From the NCBI RefSeq assembly GCF_002761295.1, contig NZ_CP017881.1:186001-250000 (forward strand): a stretch of DNA of 64,000 bases, read 5' to 3'. Source of the DNA: Methanohalophilus portucalensis (lineage in GTDB: Archaea; Halobacteriota; Methanosarcinia; Methanosarcinales; Methanosarcinaceae). The notes beneath the pieces were generated by a model. The model was not told the origin of the DNA and did not search any database. It saw only the letters and a list, made by a program, of their open reading frames with translations. Shown here piece by piece: positions 8,964 through 19,203 of the stretch. Each line of letters begins with the position of its first letter. Positions within the stretch are counted from its first letter, which is position 1. Made by a program: the position numbers and the translations under genes.

Positions 8964-9000
8964 GGTTTGTGGAAATTCATATCTGGAAAGGTCACAAACC
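8964..9000. promoter_or_regulatory. Inverted repeat upstream of the zinc-finger/cytochrome b5 pair
   Basis: GGTTTGTG at 8964-8971 and its complement CACAAACC at 8993-9000 are separated by 21 bases. They lie just upstream of an AT-rich TATA-like stretch for the minus-strand gene starting at 8923. The arms resemble the longer repeat in front of ramA (GGTTTTGTGA and complement). This could be an operator, or a terminator stem for the winged-helix gene's neighbourhood. Confidence 0.4.
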
Positions 9001-9004
9001 AATT

Positions 9005-9331
9005 TTAACATTTAGGATTTGATTTACCGGACTGGCAGTCGGAAAGTAACTCAATTCCCTTGTCTGTCAGCCTGTATTCATCATTTTCAATCCTGACCAG
9101 TTCCCCGTTGAGCAAAAAATCGATATGATATTTCAGTACAGCAGGCTCTTCATCAATGTTTGCGGACAATTCATCTGTGTTGATCCCAAAAGCACCTATA
9201 GTTTTGACTATTTCCCTCCTTAATGGATGGGATGCAGCCTTATTCAACATGTCATGCTCTTTTTTGACAGATTCACCTTTTGATTGTTTCTGCATAATCA
9301 CATCGTCGAGTTCATCGTAGTCATCTTCCAT
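9005..9331 (-). CDS. Winged-helix DNA-binding protein
   Basis: A 108-residue protein. Residues ~28-100 form an ArsR-like winged helix: ASHPLRREIVKTIGAFG as the first helix, DELSANIDEEPAVLKYHIDFLLNGELV as helix-turn-helix, and RIENDEYRLTDKGIELL as wing. The acidic N-terminus (about 25 residues) is variable. No metal- or ligand-binding domain is attached. Start ATG at 9331 has a GAGGTTG site. It is probably a transcriptional regulator, possibly of the two small genes downstream or of itself. Confidence 0.78.
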   Translation of the reverse strand: MEDDYDELDDVIMQKQSKGESVKKEHDMLNKAASHPLRREIVKTIGAFGINTDELSANIDEEPAVLKYHIDFLLNGELVRIENDEYRLTDKGIELLSDCQSGKSNPKC

Positions 9332-9436
9332 TGTTTCAACCTCTTGTTATCTGCAGACGTTTATAATGATTAATCATTTATATTTTTATTGGTGGCACGT
9401 TAATTCTGGAAGAACAGGTGACGTGGGCTAATTTTG

Positions 9437-9479
9437 AATGTCCTGTAACCTTAATAATTACAGCATGATACAGGACATT
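9437..9479. repeat. Inverted repeat beside tRNA-Gly
   Basis: AATGTCCTGTA (9437-9447) and its exact complement (9469-9479) are separated by 21 bases. A third copy, ATGTCCTGTA, lies at 9639-9648 on the other side of the tRNA-Gly gene. The repeat could be a terminator stem for the tRNA transcript (minus strand) or a protein-binding site. Confidence 0.55.
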
Positions 9480-9552
9480 TCAATGGGATCATTCGCAGAA
9501 TAAAATTGTATAAAAAATCTGATTCCATCTGGTAATACTCACAAAAATAAAA

Positions 9553-9624
9553 TGCGGCTGCCGGGATTCGAACCCGGGTTCTAAGCTTGGGAAGCTCAGG
9601 TCATAGCCACTAAACCACAGCCGC
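9553..9624 (-). tRNA. tRNA-Gly (anticodon CCC)
   Basis: 72 bases on the minus strand fold as a tRNA: acceptor GCGGCTG paired with CAGCCGC, discriminator A, an anticodon stem TGAGC/GCTTA around the loop TTCCCAA, and a TTCGAAT T-loop. CCA is not encoded. A TATA-like sequence lies about 15-25 bases upstream of the 5' end (around 9631-9640). No intron. Confidence 0.95.
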
Positions 9625-9690
9625 TCATAAAATTCTATATGTCCTGTAGCTAATAAAAGTTTCGTGGGAGAAGGCATTGCCCTCTGCCCC

Positions 9691-11150
<1,460 letters not shown>

Positions 11151-11174
11151 AATTAATCTCCTGTCCCCGTTTTG

Positions 11175-11951
11175 TTAGATAATTCCTGTTCCATAATCAG
11201 CTGAAAGTTTACGTTTTTCAGTCTTGCCACAGGCGGGACATTTCAGTTTTCCCTCTTCAATAGCAAGGGATTCACCACATCTTCCACAAACTGCGGACAT
11301 AACTCCCAGTTCCTTGGCAGCAATGCTCAGGCGCATACTATCAGTATCAATTACCTTTGCCTTAACAACATCCATGAGGGCAAGTTCATTGGCTATGTTT
11401 TTGACGTAGTCTTCCTTGATGTTTGATATGTGGATGGCGGCAATTCCGGGATTGTTGACTTCCCTTTCTCCATGACCTTTTATGGCTGCTATCTGTACAA
11501 GTGCCATTGAATCACGTACATTCACCACATTGCCGACTACAATATCATCTTTCTTTATTACAGGTGGAAGTTCGGATGTAGCCCGCACGGAAACACTACG
11601 CTTTTTCCTGTCAACCTCAACATTTCCTGTCCTGGTTGAATATATGTTTCCTCTTAATGTATAGGTCCCTTCACCGGCTTCATACTCTTCATTAGTACCA
11701 ACAATATCGCCGGGCAGCACAAACTGCTCTTCAATGTGCTTTTCAGCTTCTTTTTTGAGGTGCTTTTGAGGCTTCTCTTTTTTCAGGTTCTCAGGATTCT
11801 TCCCTTTGGCCTCTCTCTTTTCTTTTTGCTGGGCCTTAGTTTTGGGATTTTGATTTTCTTCTTTTTCATCCTTCTTTGAAGAACCTTTTATTTTCCTTCT
11901 TGTGGCCTTCTTTTTGTTGCGTATCCTAATAATAATCCCTCTTGGTTTCAA
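11175..11951 (-). CDS. csl4: Exosome subunit Csl4 with long Lys-rich N-terminal extension
   Basis: A 258-residue protein. From about residue 77 it is a normal Csl4: an N-terminal beta domain (LPGDIVGTNEEYEAGEGTY), an S1 domain (~130-205), and a zinc ribbon (CGRCGESLA and CPACGK). It is the RNA-binding cap of the archaeal exosome. The first ~75 residues are strongly basic (mostly Lys, Glu, Gln) and are absent from typical ~180-residue Csl4. The TTG start at 11951 overlaps the stop of the upstream methylase gene as TTGA; no better start is seen before the conserved domain. The tail may bind RNA non-specifically, which is inference. Confidence 0.88.
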   Translation of the reverse strand: MKPRGIIIRIRNKKKATRRKIKGSSKKDEKEENQNPKTKAQQKEKREAKGKNPENLKKEKPQKHLKKEAEKHIEEQFVLPGDIVGTNEEYEAGEGTYTLRGNIYSTRTGNVEVDRKKRSVSVRATSELPPVIKKDDIVVGNVVNVRDSMALVQIAAIKGHGEREVNNPGIAAIHISNIKEDYVKNIANELALMDVVKAKVIDTDSMRLSIAAKELGVMSAVCGRCGESLAIEEGKLKCPACGKTEKRKLSADYGTGII

Positions 11952-12553
11952 TAATTATGATGTGATAAGGAGCTTATTCTGTATATTTCTACCTCAATTC
12001 GTTCTACATCTTTTTTATGGAATTTAAATGTTCTTTTTAGCGGGAATGATGTAGTATACCACTCGGTAATAACTGATGGCTTTATGTATTGCCTTATAAA
12101 GTTAAAACTTCCGCTATTATGAATCGAGTAGATAGTATTCCCTGCATTTAGGGCAGCTGAGAGGAAAGGTCTGTCACTTCCCTTACATTGGGCTCCAAAC
12201 GGGGGATTCATTATAACAGTGTTCGCTTTTCCACTTACCTTTTCTATAGGGCAATTAATAAATTCAACTTCAACACCCATCATCACGGCATTTTCTCTTG
12301 CAACATTTATTGCTTCCGGGTCACTATCATATCCGACGACCTTTGTGGTTCCCAGCAATGCGGCACCGATTGCAAGTATCCCGGTGCCACATCCCATATC
12401 AAAAACCGTATCTTCAATATCCCCCTTCATGTATGCGAAATGTAATAATTCAGCAGCAAGAGGTGCTGGTGTGGCATATTGTTCCAGTGCAGGGTCGGGG
12501 TTCTCAAATCCCCTTACTTTTTGCAGTAGCATCTCGAGTTTTCGCTGTTTCAT
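11948..12553 (-). CDS. METTL5-like SAM-dependent methyltransferase
   Basis: A 201-residue Rossmann methyltransferase. Motif I is VFDMGCGTGILAIGA (residues ~49-63), and the catalytic NPPF tetrapeptide (~117-120) indicates methylation of an exocyclic amine such as adenine N6. Archaeal proteins of this kind are orthologues of METTL5, which modifies small-subunit rRNA in eukaryotes; the archaeal target is inferred. It lies between dph2 and csl4, a conserved archaeal arrangement. Start ATG at 12553 has an AAGGGA site overlapping the dph2 stop. Confidence 0.85.
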   Translation of the reverse strand: MKQRKLEMLLQKVRGFENPDPALEQYATPAPLAAELLHFAYMKGDIEDTVFDMGCGTGILAIGAALLGTTKVVGYDSDPEAINVARENAVMMGVEVEFINCPIEKVSGKANTVIMNPPFGAQCKGSDRPFLSAALNAGNTIYSIHNSGSFNFIRQYIKPSVITEWYTTSFPLKRTFKFHKKDVERIEVEIYRISSLSHHNY

Positions 12554-12556
12554 CTA

Positions 12557-13540
12557 TCATTCCCTTATCTCATCAAAAACCAGTTCTTCCCACCCACGCA
12601 TTCCCAGTACGATCTCAAATTCAGGGGGAGTTAACATGGGGGCCGGGAATCTCCCTGCCTCGTCGATTGCAATCCTGGGACATGCAGTATTGATATATGC
12701 ATCCGCCTGGAATTGCAGAAGCTGGTCGGGTGTTATGAGATCCATTGTTACAATGTAGGCCTCTTTTCCATTTTCCCTGGCAATGTCCCTTATATACCTG
12801 GCAAGTTGCATTCTTTCCTGACCGGGTTTTGTGGACACCAGTATACAGAACCTCTTTCCTTCCATGGTTTTTGCAATTGCTGCATATCTCTGTTTCATGA
12901 TTTGCTTGAGGTCGATGTATTCGATTGATGAAGTAAAAGGATTTGCACAGAGTACGGGTTTGCCTGTTGAAAGGGCTATACCCAGCGGATGGAATTTCCC
13001 GCCGCCAATATACAGGTATTCTTCACAGGTTATATCATATGCAGCTGAAAAATTGCAGCCAAGTACCTGTCCCGGATGCACGATCCTTCCGTCTCCTTTT
13101 CCGATAATGGTTTCGAATCCGTTTTCTTCAAGGATTTTCCTGACTTCTTCCAGTTTATGCACATGCTGTACAGTCGTAAGGAGGCCAATCCTTTTTCCTT
13201 TAAGTTTGTCTGCAGCCTGAAAAACCACAGTACTTATATCGAGATGTGAGGGTGCTTCAATATAAACTACATTTTCAAAGGGTTCAAGCCTGGAATGGCC
13301 GAAGTGGAATACAAGATCAGTATCTTTGATAAGTTGAACATCAAGATCACATGCCCCATAACAGGGGTTGCCTGAAATGAGGGTTTCTGCATCGGTATTC
13401 TCCTCTATATATCCTGCGATCTTCATTGCCTGGCGTTTGAAGCCTTCGGGCAGCTGGAGGCCAACCCTTGTGGCTTTTTCCTGAATAATCATATTAACAA
13501 TGGATTCCAGGTCAATGTCAAAATTTTCAATTAGTTTCAC
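12557..13540 (-). CDS. dph2: Diphthamide biosynthesis enzyme Dph2
   Basis: A radical enzyme of about 327 residues that transfers the aminocarboxypropyl group of SAM to a His of elongation factor 2. Three widely separated cysteines that hold the 4Fe-4S cluster are visible: GNPCYGACD (near residue 60), GCNFSA (near 163) and [11 protein letters not shown] (near 285). I choose GTG at 13540 as start because a GGAGG site lies 7-8 bases upstream; the longer frame starting at 13573 lacks one. It overlaps hpt by 14 bases. Confidence 0.93.
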   Translation of the reverse strand: MKLIENFDIDLESIVNMIIQEKATRVGLQLPEGFKRQAMKIAGYIEENTDAETLISGNPCYGACDLDVQLIKDTDLVFHFGHSRLEPFENVVYIEAPSHLDISTVVFQAADKLKGKRIGLLTTVQHVHKLEEVRKILEENGFETIIGKGDGRIVHPGQVLGCNFSAAYDITCEEYLYIGGGKFHPLGIALSTGKPVLCANPFTSSIEYIDLKQIMKQRYAAIAKTMEGKRFCILVSTKPGQERMQLARYIRDIARENGKEAYIVTMDLITPDQLLQFQADAYINTACPRIAIDEAGRFPAPMLTPPEFEIVLGMRGWEELVFDEIRE

Positions 13541-14099
13541 CGGTGTCCTCCAGTATTGAAACCCCGTCCTCACTTACATTTATATCCACAAGTGTTTTGA
13601 CTTTTATTCCTTGTCCTGCAAGTTGCTGTACGCCGTCTCCCCTGCCTACAATAACTATTATATCGCTTATAGTAACGCTTTTTTCTTCCAGGGCCTTTAC
13701 CAGAAAGCGCAGGGTACCTCCTGTGCTGATCACATCATCAACAAGCAGTATGCGGTTTCCCTTTTCAACACCGTTTATATAGAGTTCGCCTTTAGAATAA
13801 CCGGTGCTCTGGGATATCTTAATTTCACCGGGCAATTGGTATTGTCTTTTGCGCACGATAGAAAAGGGGATGCCGGTTTTCAGGGATATTGCTGTTGCAA
13901 GGGGAATTCCCATCGCTTCAATAGACAGGATCCTGTCGACGTTCATATCGCAGTATTCTATGATGTAGTCACTGATCTCATCAAGCAGTTTGGGATCTAT
14001 TGCAGGTACGCCATCTGTAATTGGATGTATGAAATAGGGATATTTACCTCGTTTTACAATAGGGGCTTTTTTCAGGGATTTCTTGAGTATTTCTAACAT
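13527..14099 (-). CDS. hpt: Hypoxanthine/adenine phosphoribosyltransferase
   Basis: A 190-residue type I phosphoribosyltransferase. The PRPP-binding motif is [14 protein letters not shown] (residues ~117-130), and [18 protein letters not shown] (~68-85) resembles the archaeal purine PRTases. It salvages hypoxanthine and guanine (methanogen Hpt) or adenine; sequence alone does not separate these with certainty. First gene of the run hpt-dph2-methylase-csl4-rpoL-pscS. Start ATG at 14099 has a GGGGTGA site. Confidence 0.88.
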   Translation of the reverse strand: MLEILKKSLKKAPIVKRGKYPYFIHPITDGVPAIDPKLLDEISDYIIEYCDMNVDRILSIEAMGIPLATAISLKTGIPFSIVRKRQYQLPGEIKISQSTGYSKGELYINGVEKGNRILLVDDVISTGGTLRFLVKALEEKSVTISDIIVIVGRGDGVQQLAGQGIKVKTLVDINVSEDGVSILEDTGETN

Positions 14100-14249
14100 A
14101 TTTCACCCCGATAATGAGAAGAATCGTCTTTTTGGATGGAAGAAAGATTGAAGGCAGGAATAAATGGATTTGTATTTATAACTGGCGGCTGGTATCTGCA
14201 ACATCTATTTATATAAAACCTCTCTCCTCAGGGACAGGATTCAGAGATC

Positions 14250-14678
14250 ATGCATCTTACAGAGGACATTACAATTTGTCAGGCAGCTGCGGATGATAGG
14301 ACAGCTATAGACTCGTTGCTTTCTACCTATTTTCTTGATGGGCAAGATCTGGATACAGGGAATTTTCTGCTGGCAAGAGTTGGTGATAAGATAGTGGGCA
14401 CAGTAGCATTTGTAAGGGATAACATTGAGGAGGTGCATAGTGTTGCAGTACACCCTTCATTCAGGAAAAAGGGAATAGGTTTTTTGCTCGTCTCAAGTGC
14501 CCTGAATCTCTCATCGGGAAGTGCAGTATATGCAAGAACCACAGCCCCGTCCTTTTTCAGCAAATCAGGTTTTATTGAAGTAATCATTCCCTCCAGAGAA
14601 GAATTGTGGGATGATTGTGCATGCTGTGAATACCTGGAAAATTGCAGCCAGCACGTGATGGTGTGGAGGAGAGAATAA
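14250..14678 (+). CDS. GNAT family N-acetyltransferase
   Basis: A 142-residue GNAT protein. The acetyl-CoA motif VHSVAVHPSFRKKGIGFLLV (residues ~65-84, with RxxGxG) is clear, and a later segment (TTAPSFFSKSGF) matches the GNAT C-terminal strand-loop. The C-terminus carries CACCEYLENC, resembling a small metal site. A TATA-like box at about 14207-14215 suggests a short leader. The ATG at 14250 is used. It ends one base before the DUF531 gene. The acetylated substrate is unknown. Confidence 0.82.
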   Translation: MHLTEDITICQAAADDRTAIDSLLSTYFLDGQDLDTGNFLLARVGDKIVGTVAFVRDNIEEVHSVAVHPSFRKKGIGFLLVSSALNLSSGSAVYARTTAPSFFSKSGFIEVIIPSREELWDDCACCEYLENCSQHVMVWRRE

Positions 14679-14679
14679 T

Positions 14680-15249
14680 ATGCAGACCCTTGGAATTGTC
14701 AATACTTATGATCGTATAAAGGTCCTTGATGCCCATTATAGGGCCATTGCCCGGGCAGCCCCTATTTGCAAGATATTTGGTTTTAGCCTTGCCCTTTTTG
14801 ATTTTCCTTTTGATATGGAAAAAGATGAACTTGTGAAGTATGTTGTGGAAAAAACAACAATAGGGGAATCAGGAGCTTATCTGCAACAGCTCAATGAGGA
14901 ACATCATTTTTTTGTACAGGACCTTCCAAAAAAAGGTTTTCCGGCACATTTTGGCAAACCTGTTGCAACCACTTCCAGAGCAGACGAATCAAAACGAATG
15001 ACAGCGATGGATGCCGCACAGGGAATATTGCATCATGATTCCTACCTCTTCCTCGTTGGACTTGGCAGGAAAGGATTGCCAAAATCAATTATAAAACAGG
15101 CCCCCAATCATCTTGATATAAGCAGTGGGGGTACTTCCTGTGAAACATGTACAGCGATGGGAGCAATTCCCGCCTATATCATGGGCATAGTCGAGGGAAT
15201 AAAAAGTAATAAGCACAAGTCCCATAAATCTTTTAAGCACTTTTCCTGA
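14680..15249 (+). CDS. DUF531 family protein
   Basis: A 189-residue archaeal conserved protein. It begins like the family (LGIVNTYDRIKVLDAHYRAIARAAP is spread over residues ~4-29) and contains the GLGRKGLPK and SSGGTSCETCTAMGAIP segments near the C-terminus. The fold is probably SPOUT-like, with a deep C-terminal knot, but that is inference. Start ATG at 14680 has a GGAGG site. It is cotranscribed with the GNAT gene upstream and probably the DUF362 gene downstream. No experimental role is known to me. Confidence 0.8.
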   Translation: MQTLGIVNTYDRIKVLDAHYRAIARAAPICKIFGFSLALFDFPFDMEKDELVKYVVEKTTIGESGAYLQQLNEEHHFFVQDLPKKGFPAHFGKPVATTSRADESKRMTAMDAAQGILHHDSYLFLVGLGRKGLPKSIIKQAPNHLDISSGGTSCETCTAMGAIPAYIMGIVEGIKSNKHKSHKSFKHFS

Positions 15250-15260
15250 TAATTCCTACA

Positions 15261-16370
15261 ATGAGTCATAACCGGGTAGCATTAGTTCGCTGTGTGGATT
15301 ATTCCGCCTCAAAACAGGCAGTATGGGAGGCAATGGACCTGCTTGGATGTTTTGATGAGATCAAAGCAGGTATGCGCATCTTGATTAAACCCAATGTGCT
15401 TGCTGCCCGGAAACCAGAAGATGCTGCTACGACCCATCCCTCTCTTGTCCGTGCCGTATGTGAAATTGTAAAGGAAGCGGGTGCTCATCCTGTTGTAGGG
15501 GATTGTGCCGGTATTACATCTGCCGGAGCAACTGCAGAAGCGCTAGAGGAATCCGGTATAAAGCAGGCTGCTCTGGAGGGTGGGAGCGAAGTTGTGAATT
15601 TCCAGACTGCAGGTTTTAGTAAAGTAAAACCTGAAAACCCCCTGCGTTTGGATGAGATCTATGTGAGTGACAGCGTATTGGATGCTGATTATATCATTAA
15701 CCTGCCCAAACTCAAGACTCATGAACTCACAACGATGACCGGCGCAGTGAAAAATATTTTCGGTGCTGTTCCCCTGCGCATCAGGAAGGAAGCACATATG
15801 TTGGCTGATCCTCTGATCTTTAGTGAAGTTCTTCTGGATATTTACAATGTGGTAACTCCACAACTATCACTTATTGATGCAGTTGTGGGAATGGAGGGGG
15901 ATGGTCCTTCCAGAGGCAAACCAATTAATGTAGGTGCAATCCTTGCCTCAAAAGACGGTATTTCTCTGGATATGGTTGCTGCACAGTTAATGGATTTAGC
16001 TCCTCTTTCAATACCTACCAATCTTGTGGCGACCAGAGTTTACGGTGATATTTCACCTCAAATAGTCGGTGTAAACGTGGATGATATTGCAGTTCCTTTC
16101 AAAAAACCGGGTCCAAGCCTTTTAAGAATGCTGCCTTCCAGGGTCGTTCAGAAAGCAGGTGGTTTTTTCACGGTACGGCCCGAAATTGATGCTAACAAAT
16201 GTACTGCCTGTGGAGCATGTGTGCTAAATTGCCCTGCAGAAGCCATACATATGGATAAGGGACATGCTGTCATAGATGATAAAAAATGTATCCTGTGCTA
16301 TTGCTGCCGGGAATTGTGTCCGGCAGCGGCTGTAAAATCCAAAAAGTCACTGCTGGCCCGGCTGCTTTGA
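15261..16370 (+). CDS. DUF362 protein with C-terminal dicluster ferredoxin domain
   Basis: A 369-residue protein: DUF362 domain (residues ~1-305), then two 4Fe-4S motifs (CTACGACVLNCP ~314-325 and CILCYCCRELCP ~340-351). DUF362 proteins are related to the family that includes iron-sulfur redox proteins of unknown substrate; conserved KPNVLAA and TTHP segments are present. No signal peptide, so cytoplasmic. It follows DUF531 by 11 bases and abuts the 3' end of pheS. Confidence 0.85.
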   Translation: MSHNRVALVRCVDYSASKQAVWEAMDLLGCFDEIKAGMRILIKPNVLAARKPEDAATTHPSLVRAVCEIVKEAGAHPVVGDCAGITSAGATAEALEESGIKQAALEGGSEVVNFQTAGFSKVKPENPLRLDEIYVSDSVLDADYIINLPKLKTHELTTMTGAVKNIFGAVPLRIRKEAHMLADPLIFSEVLLDIYNVVTPQLSLIDAVVGMEGDGPSRGKPINVGAILASKDGISLDMVAAQLMDLAPLSIPTNLVATRVYGDISPQIVGVNVDDIAVPFKKPGPSLLRMLPSRVVQKAGGFFTVRPEIDANKCTACGACVLNCPAEAIHMDKGHAVIDDKKCILCYCCRELCPAAAVKSKKSLLARLL

Positions 16371-16371
16371 A

Positions 16372-17847
16372 TCAGAGTTTGCAGACAGGGCTTTTGCGCA
16401 ACCATTCAATGTCGGACTGGTATAATTCACGCAGGTCCTTCAAACCCAATCTCAGCATTGCCAGGCGGCTGACACCAAGGCCCCATGCCAAAACCGGTTC
16501 TTTGATGCCAAGAGGTTCAGTGACCTCTTTTCTGAATATTCCGGCACCGCCGAGTTCAACCCATCCAAGCTCCTCAATATATACCTCGGGTTCGACACTG
16601 GGTTCGGTATAGGGGAAATACCCGGGCCTGAACCTGACGTTTTCGAATCCCATCCTGTGATAGAATTCCTTCAGGCATCCCAGCAGATTGGCAAAGGACA
16701 TGTTCCTGTCCATTACCACACCTTCCAGCTGCTCGAATTCCGGGGTATGTGTGGGATCAATTGTTTCCCGGCGATAAGCCCTGTCTATACAGAAGGCTTT
16801 GACCGGTGGCTCGGGATTATCTGCCAGGTGTTTGATACTGACCGAGGTGGTGTGGGTGCGCAATACGTTGCGTTTTGCGACATCACTATTCCATTTGCCG
16901 CCCCAACCCCTGGATTCAATGTCACCGCCCTTTTCATGCATGGAACATACGGTTTCCACGTATTCGCCCGGCAACTGTGACCGGGATTCCAGGTGGAATG
17001 TATCCTGCATTTCCCGTGCAGGGTGGTCCTGTGGCTGGAAAAGGGCATCAAAGTTCCAGAATGAGCTCTGTATAATGTCTCCCTTGATTTCAGTGAATCC
17101 CATTTCCAGGAATATCTGGCGCATCTGGTCTATCAGACGCTGGTAGGGATGGACCTTTGCTGCAAAAATCTTCTTTGGCGGTTTGTCAATATTGTAGGGT
17201 CTAAAAGTCTTGTTCTTCCATTCCCCGCTCTTGAGCATCCGGGAGGTCAGCTGGGTGACATCTTCGGTGAGTTCAAGGCCGGATGCAGCGATTTTTTTCC
17301 CCTCATCTGTAATTGTAATGGTACGATTTTTTGTTTCTTCTTTTTCTACCAGTTTGCGTTTGACCAGGTCCTTCATAACTTTCTGGTCAATTCCGGTTTC
17401 TTCAAGGGACACTGCCGTCTCATCGAGTTTTGCCAGGGCAATTTCGTCTGCGGTTTCGGATACATCTGCTGTGGGTATGATATTCCCTTTCTCAATGGAT
17501 GCCCATCCTTTTCTCTTGAGCCATCCGGTTGCAATTCCCACCATCCCCGGGGAAAGCATTTCCTGCAGGTCCTTTATGGAAGTGGGGCCGTCTATCCTGT
17601 TGAGCACCTGTCTTTCAGGGAGTCCCTTCTCGGCATATTCGGTTCCTTCTGCACTGAGGTGATATTTTTCCGATACTTCATCCTTAACTTCTGCAAGACC
17701 CTTTTCTTCAAGCAAAAAAGAGGCCTGTGTAGCATTCTCTATTTTCAGGGATGTTCCATCGGCTATATCTGCGGGACTTGCAGTACCTTTTTTTTCGAGG
17801 AAGAGAAGTACTTCCTTTTCATTCAGTGTAAGATTGAGGTTTTCCAT
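16372..17847 (-). CDS. pheS: Phenylalanyl-tRNA synthetase alpha subunit
   Basis: A 491-residue class II aminoacyl-tRNA synthetase subunit of the archaeal/eukaryotic type. N-terminal helix-turn-helix domains (residues ~1-200) recognise tRNA. The catalytic domain shows motif 2 ([25 protein letters not shown] spans ~355-380) and motif 3 ([13 protein letters not shown] ~454-466). Start ATG at 17847 has a CGGAGATAC site. The beta subunit gene is not in this window. It lies 13 bases downstream of trpS. Confidence 0.95.
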   Translation of the reverse strand: MENLNLTLNEKEVLLFLEKKGTASPADIADGTSLKIENATQASFLLEEKGLAEVKDEVSEKYHLSAEGTEYAEKGLPERQVLNRIDGPTSIKDLQEMLSPGMVGIATGWLKRKGWASIEKGNIIPTADVSETADEIALAKLDETAVSLEETGIDQKVMKDLVKRKLVEKEETKNRTITITDEGKKIAASGLELTEDVTQLTSRMLKSGEWKNKTFRPYNIDKPPKKIFAAKVHPYQRLIDQMRQIFLEMGFTEIKGDIIQSSFWNFDALFQPQDHPAREMQDTFHLESRSQLPGEYVETVCSMHEKGGDIESRGWGGKWNSDVAKRNVLRTHTTSVSIKHLADNPEPPVKAFCIDRAYRRETIDPTHTPEFEQLEGVVMDRNMSFANLLGCLKEFYHRMGFENVRFRPGYFPYTEPSVEPEVYIEELGWVELGGAGIFRKEVTEPLGIKEPVLAWGLGVSRLAMLRLGLKDLRELYQSDIEWLRKSPVCKL

Positions 17848-17859
17848 AGTATCTCCGTA

Positions 17860-19158
17860 TCAGAGTCCGTATTCTTCAAGTCTCTCGCGTGCCAGTTCTC
17901 TTTTTTCCTGATGGTCTTTGAGGAATTCTGCCATGCGTTCTGCTGCCAGGCCCTTGCAACTTCCGCACATGCGGCTTCCATCCAAACATTCGGAATGGAT
18001 CTGTGCCAGTTCCCCGTCGTCGTCACTAAGATGGAATACGAGTAACTCATAGACAGAACATTCGTCGGGCTGTCCTCCGAGTTCTTTTTGCTCTTTCAGG
18101 GTCATACGCCCGCCAGTCTTTGCCTTCTTAACCTTGCGGGCGGCATCATCCGGATCATCGGTAAGGGCAATCAGGCTGTCAGGTACACTGCTTGACATCT
18201 TGCCCCCCTGCAAACCGGACATAAAGCGATGATAGGTCGAAGCCGGTGGGAGGAATCCATATCCTCCGTTATTCATTTCGACTTCCATTGTGATTTCCTT
18301 AAGTTTGGTCAGGTCGTCCACGCCAAAGATATCCACATGCCCCTCGAACAGTTTCGTATCCCAGGGCAATGCCTCTGAAACCTCTTCAAGTGCATCAACA
18401 GGTGCGGTCTTGCTTCGGACACTGACAAAGGGCACGTTATTCTTATCCGTCCTTTCCTCGATAAGGAACATGTTCATTTTGTTGGCAAGTCCCCGGGTGA
18501 GTCTCATGTGCGGGTCCTGATCGGCCCCCGCAGGAACAACTGTCGGCTTGGGTCCGCCGAATTCTTCAAGTTCGGGTTGGAGAATATCCGCACTCTGGGA
18601 GAGGGCACTGACCATATGTGCTATATTGGTCTGGCCATTGAATCCATAGATTGCACTTAGTTCCGAGAAATTTGCCTTGACACCCAGTTCAAAGGCCAGA
18701 TTCTTTACATTTTTGGATTGGGACTGGAAATAAATATGCCCCTCTGGTTCAAATCCCAAGGCAATAAGGCTAAGGATATATTCCTCAATTCCAATCTGTT
18801 TACATTTTTCCCAGGAAAATCCCCTGACTGAATATGCTTCCCTGTCGGCAATACCCACAAAAGCCTCGCCGCCCATCTGCTGGTGCCAGACGATCTGGTC
18901 CATGACCATTTTTCCGCCGAGATGGACTTTTCCGGAAGGCATGAACCCGCTCATTACCGCAAACGGGTCATTGTCGTTCATGGCCCGGGTAATCATGTCA
19001 TAATCCCTGTGGCCAAAGATGATCTTCCTTCTCATGTAAGCGCTGGGTTGCTCGATCCGGGGCAGAAGTTCATCAAAACGCTGTATTCCAAATTCATCGA
19101 ACAATTTTGAGTAGTCGTCGATATTTGACGAGCCCCATGGATCTAGTTTCACATTCAT
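17860..19158 (-). CDS. trpS: Tryptophanyl-tRNA synthetase
   Basis: A class I aminoacyl-tRNA synthetase of about 432 residues, archaeal type. The nucleotide-binding signature ([14 protein letters not shown], near residue 73) and KMSSS (near 320) are present, together with a C-terminal extension carrying CxxC (CGSC). I choose ATG at 19158; an upstream TTG four codons earlier coincides with the GAGG ribosome binding site and is therefore unlikely as start. It forms an operon with pheS. Confidence 0.94.
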   Translation of the reverse strand: MNVKLDPWGSSNIDDYSKLFDEFGIQRFDELLPRIEQPSAYMRRKIIFGHRDYDMITRAMNDNDPFAVMSGFMPSGKVHLGGKMVMDQIVWHQQMGGEAFVGIADREAYSVRGFSWEKCKQIGIEEYILSLIALGFEPEGHIYFQSQSKNVKNLAFELGVKANFSELSAIYGFNGQTNIAHMVSALSQSADILQPELEEFGGPKPTVVPAGADQDPHMRLTRGLANKMNMFLIEERTDKNNVPFVSVRSKTAPVDALEEVSEALPWDTKLFEGHVDIFGVDDLTKLKEITMEVEMNNGGYGFLPPASTYHRFMSGLQGGKMSSSVPDSLIALTDDPDDAARKVKKAKTGGRMTLKEQKELGGQPDECSVYELLVFHLSDDDGELAQIHSECLDGSRMCGSCKGLAAERMAEFLKDHQEKRELARERLEEYGL

Positions 19159-19203
19159 GCATATCCTCAAGATTAATCTGGTTTATTTTGTCATTGGTAT
19201 GAT

